Source: Pseudomonas marginalis (GTDB taxonomy: Bacteria > Pseudomonadota > Gammaproteobacteria > Pseudomonadales > Pseudomonadaceae). From it: a stretch of DNA of 64,000 nucleotides. Both the position numbers and the translations under genes were made by a program. Shown here one piece after another: positions 24,976 to 32,455 of this stretch (position 1 is the stretch's first letter; each line of letters begins with the position of its first letter). The notes under the pieces were generated by a model. The model had not been told where the DNA came from. It saw only the letters and a program-made list of their open reading frames with translations, and searched no databases. Location: NCBI RefSeq assembly GCF_001645105.1, contig NZ_LKEG01000060.1:202383-266382 (forward strand), given 5' to 3'.

Positions 24976-24989
24976 GGGTCAAGTGACCC
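24976..24989. promoter_or_regulatory. Perfect palindrome upstream of the toxin-antitoxin pair
   Basis: GGGTCA-AG-TGACCC is centred about 52 bp before the toxin start. Its minus-strand copy contains TTGACC, which could be a -35 element. It is a good candidate for the antitoxin's autoregulatory operator. The following 130 bp (24990-25120) hold no other feature I can support. Confidence 0.5.
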
Positions 24990-25120
24990 TGCTGTGGGAA
25001 CTTTCCTAAAACGCAAACACCATACGGCGGCCCTCATCGGGTAGATGCCAGATAAGGAGGCAGGTGGAGGAGGACATTTCCGTGAGTAGGGGAGGGTAAA
25101 AGCACCGGCCCCAGAAACGC

Positions 25121-25146
25121 AAAACGGCGCCCGAAGGCGCCGTTTT
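25121..25146 (-). terminator. Terminator of the nuo operon
   Basis: AAAACGGCGCC (25121-25131) pairs with GGCGCCGTTTT (25136-25146) around CGAA. On the minus strand it lies 23 bp after the nuoN stop and ends in T residues. The symmetrical flanks would also stop plus-strand transcripts. Confidence 0.88.
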
Positions 25147-25169
25147 GTTTACTGCATCCCGCTAAGCGA

Positions 25170-26633
25170 TCAAACGCCCAGCACCGCGTGCTGCACCAGG
25201 GTGAGCAACGGTTGTGGGTAAACACCCAGGAAGAACGCGAGCAGGGCGATGGCCAGCAGCATCACGCCGCCTGCCTTCTGTTCCCAATGCAGCTCGGCAT
25301 CCACACGACGCAGGTTTGGCTCGATCAGGTACAGGGTGACCATCACGCGCAGGTAGTAGAACACGCCGATGGCGCTGCCCAGGACCAGCGAGGCAACCAG
25401 CCACCACTCGTGCGCTTCAACGCCGGTGGCGACGATGTAGAACTTGCCGATAAAGCCGGCAGTCAGCGGGATACCGGCCAGGGACAGCATCATCACGGTC
25501 AGTACGGCGGTCAGGTACGGACGGCGCCAGAACAGGCCGCGGTATTCGTACAGGGCGTCGGCGTCACGGCCTTTGAACGGCGAGGACATCAGCGTGATCA
25601 CGCCGAACGCGCCGAGGCTGGTGATCACGTAGGTGACCAAGTACACGCCCATGGCTTCCACAGCCAGGCCTTTGCTCGCCACCAGGGCGATCAGCAGGTA
25701 GCCGAAGTGAGCGATGGACGAGTAACCCAGCAGACGCTTGAGGTTGTTCTGCGTCAGGGCCAGCAGGTTGCCGAACAGGATCGACGCGATGGCGATCACG
25801 GTCAGTACGGTGCTCAGCACACCGGTGTTGGCGGCAGGGGAGATCTGGAACAGCCGCACCATCACCGCAAACACAGCCACTTTCGACGCGGTGGCCAGGA
25901 ACGCAGCCACCGGCGCCGGGGCGCCTTCGTACACGTCCGGGGTCCACAAGTGGAAGGGCACCAGCGACAGCTTGAACGCCAGGCCGATCAGCATCATGGC
26001 CAGGCCCAACTGGGCAATCGGCGCAGGCATGCTGGTGGCCGCCAGGGCGTGACCGATACCGGTGAAGCTCAGGTTGCCGGCTTCGGCGTAGAGCAGGGCC
26101 ATACCGAACAACAGGAACGCGGAACCGGCCGCCGACAGCACCATGTACTTGATGCCGGCTTCCAGGGAGCGCTTGTTGAAGAAGGCATAGGCCACCAGGC
26201 CGTAGGTCGGGATCGACAGCAGTTCCAGGCCGATGAACAAGCCCGCCAGGTGCTGCGCGCTGACCAGCACGATGCCACCGGCCGCAGCCAGCAGGATCAG
26301 CAGGTACAGCTCTTCGCGGTTGCCTGGGTAGCCGGTGCCGCCTTCGCCGAGGTAGGCGTGGGCAAGGGTGACGCAGGCCAGGGTCGCGACCAGGATCAGC
26401 GCGATGTACAGCAACGCGAAGTCATCGACCATCATCAATGGCGTGACTGCCAGTGGCGCGACCTTGAGGGCCGGGATGATCGACAGCAGGGCCAGGTTCA
26501 AACCGGCACAGGACAGCAGGAACGTTTGCGAGTGATTGCGGCGCCAGGCGATCGCCAGCATCACCACCACGATGGTGAGGCTGGTGATCAGCAGCGGCGC
26601 AAGCGCGATAAAGTGTTGGATCGTGAATTCCAT
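25170..26633 (-). CDS. nuoN: NADH-quinone oxidoreductase subunit N
   Basis: A 487-residue antiporter-like proton-pumping subunit of complex I in the inner membrane, with about 14 helices. The conserved Lys-containing helix segments and 'PFHLWTPDVYEGAPAPVAAFLATASK'-type loop of Mrp-like subunits are present. I chose ATG 26633 (MEFTIQHF) over an upstream in-frame codon because it matches the family N-terminus. It is the last of 13 genes, 7 bp after nuoM, and followed by the operon terminator. Confidence 0.93.
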   Translation of the reverse strand: MEFTIQHFIALAPLLITSLTIVVVMLAIAWRRNHSQTFLLSCAGLNLALLSIIPALKVAPLAVTPLMMVDDFALLYIALILVATLACVTLAHAYLGEGGTGYPGNREELYLLILLAAAGGIVLVSAQHLAGLFIGLELLSIPTYGLVAYAFFNKRSLEAGIKYMVLSAAGSAFLLFGMALLYAEAGNLSFTGIGHALAATSMPAPIAQLGLAMMLIGLAFKLSLVPFHLWTPDVYEGAPAPVAAFLATASKVAVFAVMVRLFQISPAANTGVLSTVLTVIAIASILFGNLLALTQNNLKRLLGYSSIAHFGYLLIALVASKGLAVEAMGVYLVTYVITSLGAFGVITLMSSPFKGRDADALYEYRGLFWRRPYLTAVLTVMMLSLAGIPLTAGFIGKFYIVATGVEAHEWWLVASLVLGSAIGVFYYLRVMVTLYLIEPNLRRVDAELHWEQKAGGVMLLAIALLAFFLGVYPQPLLTLVQHAVLGV

Positions 26634-26640
26634 AGCGCTC

Positions 26641-28173
26641 TTACCGGGCCGAAGCGAGTTGAGAGAAGGCGGTGCCGAACCACTGCTGCACGCCATGCAT
26701 CGTTGCGGCAGAAGTGTCCAGGAACGGTTGCGGGTACACGCCGATGTAGATCAGCAGTACCGCCAGGCCGAGCACCATGATCAGTTCGCGCGCATCCATC
26801 CCTTGCAGGACGGTGTCGGACTTGGCCGGGCCGAAGTAGGCGCGGTGGATCATGATCAGCGAGTAGACCGAACCAAACACCAGGCCGAAGGTAGCAATCG
26901 CACTGATCCACGGCGTCTGCACGAAGGCACCCATCAGGATCAGGAACTCGCCGATGAAGTTACCGGTACCCGGCAAGCCCAGGGATGCAGCAGCGAAGAA
27001 CAGGCTGATCGCCGGCAGGTACGCGATGCGCGACCACACACCACCCATTTCGCGCATGTCACGAGTATGCAGGCGCTCGTACAGCTGACCGCTCAGGATA
27101 AACAGTGCAGCGGCCGAAACACCGTGGGCCAACATCTGGATCACCGCGCCTTGCAGCGCCAGTTGGCTGCCGGAGTAGATGCCGATCAGTACGAAACCCA
27201 TGTGGGAAACGGACGAGAAGGCGATCAGACGCTTGATGTCGGTTTGTGCGAAGGCCAGGAACGCGCCGTAGAAAATCCCGATCAGACCCAGGGTCATGGC
27301 GATCGGCGCGAACTCGGCCGAAGCATTCGGGAACAGCGGCAAGGCGAAACGCAGCAGGCCGTAGGCAGCGGTTTTCAGCAGGATACCGGCCAGGTCCACG
27401 GAACCGGCGGTCGGCGCCTGGGCGTGAGCGTCAGGCAACCAGGAGTGGAACGGCACCACCGGCAGCTTCACCGCGAAGGCGATGAAGAAGCCCAGCATCA
27501 GGATGTACTCGGTGGTCAGGGACATCTTGGTCTTCAACAGGTCGGCGTAGTTGAAGGTAATCACGCCCGTGCTGTTGAAGTTGACCAGTACCAGGCCCAG
27601 GATCGCCACCAACATGATCAAGCCGGAAGCCTGGGTGAAGATGAAGAACTTGGTTGCCGCGTAGATCCGGGTTTTCTTGCCGTCCGAAGAACTGTGACCC
27701 CAGAGCGCGATGAGGAAGTACATCGGCACCAGCATCATTTCCCAGAAGAAGAAGAACATGAACAGGTCGAGGGCGAGGAACACGCCGACCACGCCGCCCA
27801 GGATCCACATCAGGTTCAGGTGGAAGAAGCCCACGTGACGCTGGATCTCTTTCCAGGAGCAGAGTACCGAGAGGATACCCAGCAGGCCGGTCAGCAGGAT
27901 CATCAACAGCGACAGGCCGTCGAGGGCCAGGTGCACATTGATGCCGAAGCGCTGGATCCACACGTGCTTGAATTCAAGCGCGAAGGTCGGATCGACACCC
28001 GGTGCCGGAGCAAATGAATAGTCGCCATGGGCCCACAGCCAGAGGCCGAGAGCGAGTTCCAGGGACATGGTCAGCAACGCAATCCAGCGGGGGAGGGTGG
28101 CGCCGAAGCGTTCACCCATCCAGCAGAGCAGGCCGCCGATAAAGGGGATCAGGATTAGCCAGGGCAGAATCAT
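26641..28173 (-). CDS. nuoM: NADH-quinone oxidoreductase subunit M
   Basis: A 510-residue antiporter-like subunit of complex I with 14 predicted helices. 'PFHSWLPDAHAQAPTAGSV' and 'LIAFSSVSHMGFVLIGI' are the conserved transport-channel segments, and the key Glu of helix 5 lies in 'FFFFWEMMLVPMYF'. It stands between nuoL and nuoN in the usual order and is separated from nuoL by 40 bp. Confidence 0.95.
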   Translation of the reverse strand: MILPWLILIPFIGGLLCWMGERFGATLPRWIALLTMSLELALGLWLWAHGDYSFAPAPGVDPTFALEFKHVWIQRFGINVHLALDGLSLLMILLTGLLGILSVLCSWKEIQRHVGFFHLNLMWILGGVVGVFLALDLFMFFFFWEMMLVPMYFLIALWGHSSSDGKKTRIYAATKFFIFTQASGLIMLVAILGLVLVNFNSTGVITFNYADLLKTKMSLTTEYILMLGFFIAFAVKLPVVPFHSWLPDAHAQAPTAGSVDLAGILLKTAAYGLLRFALPLFPNASAEFAPIAMTLGLIGIFYGAFLAFAQTDIKRLIAFSSVSHMGFVLIGIYSGSQLALQGAVIQMLAHGVSAAALFILSGQLYERLHTRDMREMGGVWSRIAYLPAISLFFAAASLGLPGTGNFIGEFLILMGAFVQTPWISAIATFGLVFGSVYSLIMIHRAYFGPAKSDTVLQGMDARELIMVLGLAVLLIYIGVYPQPFLDTSAATMHGVQQWFGTAFSQLASAR

Positions 28174-28213
28174 GACGGGCTCGTTTCCTTTCGCAAGTTC
28201 GCAAAGTTCATAG

Positions 28214-30067
28214 TCATACCGCCACCACCACGATGGCGCCGATCACCAGCACGGCACCGGCCGCCATGGAAGCTGCATACCAACGCAATTGGCCGGTTTC
28301 GCTGCGGCTCAGGGCGGTGTGACCGGCCTTGGCGGCACGCGGGATCAAACCGATGGTCTGGTCGAGCGGGTCTTTACGCAGCATGTGGCTGATGGCGAGG
28401 TAGGGCTTGACGAACAGTTTGTCGTAGATCCAATCGAAGCCCCAGGCGGCGAACCACCAGGCTGACAGGAAGCGGCCAATGCCACTGTTGGCAACGGCTG
28501 TCACGAAGCGACGCTTGCCGAGGAACAACAGGGCCGCGAGCAGGATACCGGCGATGGCGATGGCGCCCGAGGCGATTTCCAGGCTGTGCTTGGCGGCGCC
28601 GCCGGCATGGCCGGCGCTTTCCGGCAGTACACCGGCCAAGGGCGGGGTGATCAGCGCGCCGATGAAGGTCGACAGGATGATCAGCACCGACAATGGCAGC
28701 CAATGCGAGATGCCGTGGCCTGCGTGTGCTTCGGTCTTGGCTTCACCGTGGAAGGTGATGAAGATCAGGCGGAAGGTGTACAGCGAGGTCATGAATGCAC
28801 CCACCAGGCCTGCGTACAGCAGGTTCTGGTTACCGCTGGCAAAGGCTTCCCAGAGGATTTCGTCCTTGGAGTAGAAACCGGCGGTCACCAGCGGCAGGGC
28901 TGCGAGTGCGGCGCCACCGACGATGAAGCTGGCGTAGGCCAGTGGCAGCTTCTTCCACAGGCCGCCCATCTTGAAGATGTTCTGCTCGTGGTGGCAGGCA
29001 ACGATCACCGCACCGGAGGCAAGGAACAGCAAGGCCTTGAAGAAGGCGTGGGTCATCAGGTGGAAGATCGCCGCGTCCCAGGCGCCAACGCCCAGGGCCA
29101 GGAACATGTAGCCGATCTGGCTCATGGTCGAGTAGGCGAGGATCCGCTTGATATCGGTCTGCACCAGCGCGGCGAAACCGGCGAGTACCAGGGTCACGCC
29201 ACCGACGATGCCTACAAGATGCAGGATATCCGGCGCCAGGGTGAACAGGCCGTGAGTACGGGCGATCAGGTAGACACCGGCAGTGACCATGGTTGCCGCG
29301 TGGATCAGTGCGGAAACCGGGGTAGGGCCCGCCATCGCGTCCGCCAGCCAGGTTTGCAGTGGCAGTTGCGCGGATTTACCCACGGCGCCGCCCAGCAGCA
29401 TCAGGGTGGCCAGGGTGATCCAGAAGTCGCCGACCTGGAATTTCTGCGGTGCCAGCACCAGCAGTTCCTGAATGTTCAGCGTGCCCACCTGTTGGAACAG
29501 GATGAACAGGCCGATGGCCATGAACACGTCGCCGATCCGGGTGACGATAAAGGCTTTAAGTGCCGCGTTACCGTTGTTGCGGTTGCTGTAGTAGAAACCG
29601 ATCAACAGGTACGAGCACAGGCCCACGCCTTCCCAACCGAAGTACAGGAACAACAGGTTATCGCCGAGCACCAGGAACAGCATGCTGGCGATAAACAGGT
29701 TGGTGTACGAGAAGAAGCGCGAGTAACCCGCTTCACCGCGCATGTACCAGGACGCGAACAGGTGGATCAGGAAGCCCACGCCGACAACCACGCCGAGCAT
29801 GGTGATCGACAGGCCGTCGACGTAGAGGGCGAAGTTAGGCTTGAAGCCTTCCACCGACATCCACTGCCACAGTACCAGGGTGTAGTGACCGCCTTCCGGC
29901 GGCGCCACGTTGAATTGCCAGATGACATAGGCGGCAACGATGGCCGACAAGCCAATGGAACCCACGCCCACCAGGGCCGAGAGGTTTTCCGACCAGCGTC
30001 CACGGGAGAACGACAGCAGCAGGAAACCGATCAGGGGGAATACGAAAGTCAGAAAGATCATGTTCAT
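28214..30067 (-). CDS. nuoL: NADH-quinone oxidoreductase subunit L
   Basis: A 617-residue distal antiporter-like subunit with the long C-terminal lateral helix that runs along the membrane arm. 'LFLYFGWEGVGLCSYLLIGF' carries the conserved Glu, and 'LADAMAGPTPVSALIHAATM' and 'LAYSTMSQIGYMF' are the channel motifs. The start overlaps the nuoK stop by 4 bp. Length is normal for Pseudomonas. Confidence 0.95.
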   Translation of the reverse strand: MNMIFLTFVFPLIGFLLLSFSRGRWSENLSALVGVGSIGLSAIVAAYVIWQFNVAPPEGGHYTLVLWQWMSVEGFKPNFALYVDGLSITMLGVVVGVGFLIHLFASWYMRGEAGYSRFFSYTNLFIASMLFLVLGDNLLFLYFGWEGVGLCSYLLIGFYYSNRNNGNAALKAFIVTRIGDVFMAIGLFILFQQVGTLNIQELLVLAPQKFQVGDFWITLATLMLLGGAVGKSAQLPLQTWLADAMAGPTPVSALIHAATMVTAGVYLIARTHGLFTLAPDILHLVGIVGGVTLVLAGFAALVQTDIKRILAYSTMSQIGYMFLALGVGAWDAAIFHLMTHAFFKALLFLASGAVIVACHHEQNIFKMGGLWKKLPLAYASFIVGGAALAALPLVTAGFYSKDEILWEAFASGNQNLLYAGLVGAFMTSLYTFRLIFITFHGEAKTEAHAGHGISHWLPLSVLIILSTFIGALITPPLAGVLPESAGHAGGAAKHSLEIASGAIAIAGILLAALLFLGKRRFVTAVANSGIGRFLSAWWFAAWGFDWIYDKLFVKPYLAISHMLRKDPLDQTIGLIPRAAKAGHTALSRSETGQLRWYAASMAAGAVLVIGAIVVVAV

Positions 30068-30372
30068 CCGCGCATCTCACTGGCAGCGTCGATATCAAGC
30101 GTGTGGAAGCGACGATACAGTTGCAGCAGGATCGCCAGGCCAATACTGGCCTCGGCGGCTGCCAGGCTGATCACCAGGATGAACATGACTTGTCCATCCG
30201 GCTGGCCCCAACGTGCACCCGCAACGATGAACGCCAGTGCGGCGGCGTTCATCATGATTTCCAGGCTCATCAACACGAACAGAATGTTACGGCGGACCAT
30301 CAGGCCGACCAGGCCAAGGCAGAACAGGATGCCGGCGACCGCCAGACCATGCTCCAAAGGGATAGCGGGCAT
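30064..30372 (-). CDS. nuoK: NADH-quinone oxidoreductase subunit K
   Basis: A 102-residue subunit with three helices, homologous to MrpC. The conserved membrane Glu residues are in 'LMSLEIMMNAA' and 'AAAEASIGLAI'. I chose ATG 30372 because GGAG lies eight bases before it and the length matches the 102-residue family norm; ATG 30378, which overlaps the nuoJ stop, would give two extra residues. It ends with an ATGA overlap into nuoL. Confidence 0.93.
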   Translation of the reverse strand: MPAIPLEHGLAVAGILFCLGLVGLMVRRNILFVLMSLEIMMNAAALAFIVAGARWGQPDGQVMFILVISLAAAEASIGLAILLQLYRRFHTLDIDAASEMRG

Positions 30373-30374
30373 CG

Positions 30375-30878
30375 TCATTGCTCCTTGGCTTCGTTGCGGC
30401 CCAAGTGGAAGGCAGTGATGGCTGCGGCGAGCAGCAGCATCGACGCCAGTTCGACCACCAGCAGGTACGGGCCGAAAAGGCTGATGCCCACGGCTTTCGC
30501 GTCTACGGTGGTGTGGCCGATGGCCTGGCCGCTCTGGTGAGCGAACAGCACATACAGCAGTTCGCCCAGCAGCAGGGCTGCGAGGACAACCGGGCCGAGC
30601 CAGATGCCGGGCTTGAGCCAGACGCGTTCCTGGGCGACCGAAGCCGGCCCCAGGTTGAGCATCATCACCACAAACACGAACAGCACCATGATGGCGCCGG
30701 CGTAGGCGATCACTTCCAGCACACCGGCGAACGGTGCGCCGAGGCTGAAGAAGGTCATGGCCACGGCGATCAGTGAAATGATCAGGTAGAGCAGGGCGTG
30801 CACAGGGTTGGTGTTGGTGATCACGCGAAGCGTGGACACAACCGCGATACCCGATGCGAAATAGAAAGCGAATTCCAT
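30375..30878 (-). CDS. nuoJ: NADH-quinone oxidoreductase subunit J
   Basis: A 167-residue membrane subunit with five predicted helices. The 'VLEVIAYAGAIMVLFVFVVMML' segment is the conserved third helix with the pi-bulge implicated in coupling quinone reduction to proton pumping. It follows nuoI by 9 bp and abuts nuoK. Confidence 0.94.
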   Translation of the reverse strand: MEFAFYFASGIAVVSTLRVITNTNPVHALLYLIISLIAVAMTFFSLGAPFAGVLEVIAYAGAIMVLFVFVVMMLNLGPASVAQERVWLKPGIWLGPVVLAALLLGELLYVLFAHQSGQAIGHTTVDAKAVGISLFGPYLLVVELASMLLLAAAITAFHLGRNEAKEQ

Positions 30879-30887
30879 CTTTCTTCC

Positions 30888-31436
30888 TTAAGGCAGCAAG
30901 CTCTTCACGTTGATCGGCTCGGCTTCGTTTTGTGCGGCGCCTTTCGGCTTACCGGCAACGGCCATACCTGCAACACGATAGAAGTTGTAATCAGGGTTTT
31001 TACCGGGACCAGAGATCAGCAGATCTTCTTTCTCGTACACCAGGTCCTGACGTTTGAACTCGGCCATCTCGAAATCCGGTGTGAGCTGGATCGCGGTGGT
31101 CGGGCAAGCTTCCTCGCAGAGACCGCAGAAAATGCAGCGCGAGAAGTTGATGCGGAAGAAGTCCGGGTACCAGCGACCGTCTTCGGTTTCAGCTTTCTGC
31201 AGGGAGATGCAACCCACCGGGCACGCCACGGCGCACAGGTTGCAGGCTACGCAACGCTCTTCGCCATCGGGGTCGCGGGTCAGCACGATGCGGCCGCGAT
31301 AGCGCGGCGGCAGGTACACCGCTTCTTCCGGGTATTGCAGGGTGTCGCGTTTGCGGAAGCCGTGACCGAACACCATCACCAGGCTTCGCAACTGGGTACC
31401 GGTACCCTTAACGATGTCGCCAATATATTTGAACAT
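30888..31436 (-). CDS. nuoI: NADH-quinone oxidoreductase subunit I
   Basis: A 182-residue ferredoxin-like peripheral subunit. Two 4Fe-4S motifs are intact (CVACNLCAVACP and CIFCGLCEEACP), forming clusters N6a and N6b, which pass electrons toward N2 in NuoB. It lies 11 bp after nuoH. Confidence 0.95.
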   Translation of the reverse strand: MFKYIGDIVKGTGTQLRSLVMVFGHGFRKRDTLQYPEEAVYLPPRYRGRIVLTRDPDGEERCVACNLCAVACPVGCISLQKAETEDGRWYPDFFRINFSRCIFCGLCEEACPTTAIQLTPDFEMAEFKRQDLVYEKEDLLISGPGKNPDYNFYRVAGMAVAGKPKGAAQNEAEPINVKSLLP

Positions 31437-31447
31437 GGGTCAAATCC

Positions 31448-32455
31448 TCACTGAACCGCGGCCGCTGGCGTGTTCAACAACACAACGGCAGCAGTCACCA
31501 GCAAATTGATCAGGGTCAGTGGCAGGCAGAAGCGCCAGCTGAAATCCATCACCTGGTCGTACCGTGGGCGCGGAATGGAAGCGCGCAGCAGGATAAACAA
31601 CATGATGAAGAACGCGGTCTTCAGGAAGAACCAGAAGAACGCCAACTGCGGCAGGATGCCGAATGGACCGTGCCAGCCGCCGAAGAACAGCGTGACCAGC
31701 AGGGCCGAGATCAAGATGATGCCGATGTATTCACCGACGAAGAACATGCCCCATTTCATACCGGCATATTCAATGTGGTAACCGTCGGCCAGTTCCTGTT
31801 CCGCTTCCGGCTGGTCGAACGGGTGACGGTGAGTCACGGCGACGCCAGCGATGAAGAAGGTACAGAAGCCGAAGAACTGCGGAATGATGAACCACAGGTT
31901 CTGCGCTTGGTACTCAACGATGTCGCGCATGTTGAACGAGCCGACCTGCACCACGATGCCCATCAGCGCGAGGCCCATGAACACTTCGTAGGACACAGTC
32001 TGGGCCGAGGCCCGCAAGCTGCCCAGCAGGGCGAACTTGTTGTTACTCGACCAACCGGCGAACAGCACCGCGTAGACCGACAGACCGGCCATGGCGAAGA
32101 AGAACAGCAAGCCGATGTTCAGGTCCGCCACGCCCCAGGTCGGGGTGATCGGGATAACGGCGAAGGCGATCAGCAAGGCGCTCATGGCCACGACCGGTGC
32201 CAGGGTGAAGATTACCTTGTCGGCAAACGGTGGGGTCCAGTCTTCCTTGAAGAACATTTTCAGCATGTCGGCAGCGATCTGGAACATGCCGAATGGGCCA
32301 ACGCGGTTCGGACCGTAACGGTCCTGCCACCAGCCCAGCAGGCGACGTTCGACGAAGCTGAGCAGGGCGCCCGCGACGACCACGGCCAACAGGATCACGA
32401 TGGCCTTGACGACCGAGATGATCACGTCGATCACTTCAGGGGTGAACCAGGTCAT
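31448..32455 (-). CDS. nuoH: NADH-quinone oxidoreductase subunit H
   Basis: A 335-residue membrane subunit with eight predicted helices that forms the quinone chamber with NuoB and NuoD. Conserved segments include 'ERRLLGWWQDRYGPNRVGP' near the N-terminus and 'HPFDQPEAEQELADGYHIEY', the acidic loop facing the quinone site. Its start overlaps the nuoG stop by 4 bp. Confidence 0.95.
   Translation of the reverse strand: MTWFTPEVIDVIISVVKAIVILLAVVVAGALLSFVERRLLGWWQDRYGPNRVGPFGMFQIAADMLKMFFKEDWTPPFADKVIFTLAPVVAMSALLIAFAVIPITPTWGVADLNIGLLFFFAMAGLSVYAVLFAGWSSNNKFALLGSLRASAQTVSYEVFMGLALMGIVVQVGSFNMRDIVEYQAQNLWFIIPQFFGFCTFFIAGVAVTHRHPFDQPEAEQELADGYHIEYAGMKWGMFFVGEYIGIILISALLVTLFFGGWHGPFGILPQLAFFWFFLKTAFFIMLFILLRASIPRPRYDQVMDFSWRFCLPLTLINLLVTAAVVLLNTPAAAVQ

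Noticed and set aside
25188..26780. A 530-codon plus-strand frame opposite nuoN
   Set aside because: Low-complexity Gln/His-rich shadow of a membrane protein gene.
28586..30418. A 610-codon plus-strand frame opposite nuoL and nuoK
   Set aside because: Its composition (Gln, His, Gly, Asp) is the mirror of membrane-protein codons, and nuoL/nuoK explain the DNA.
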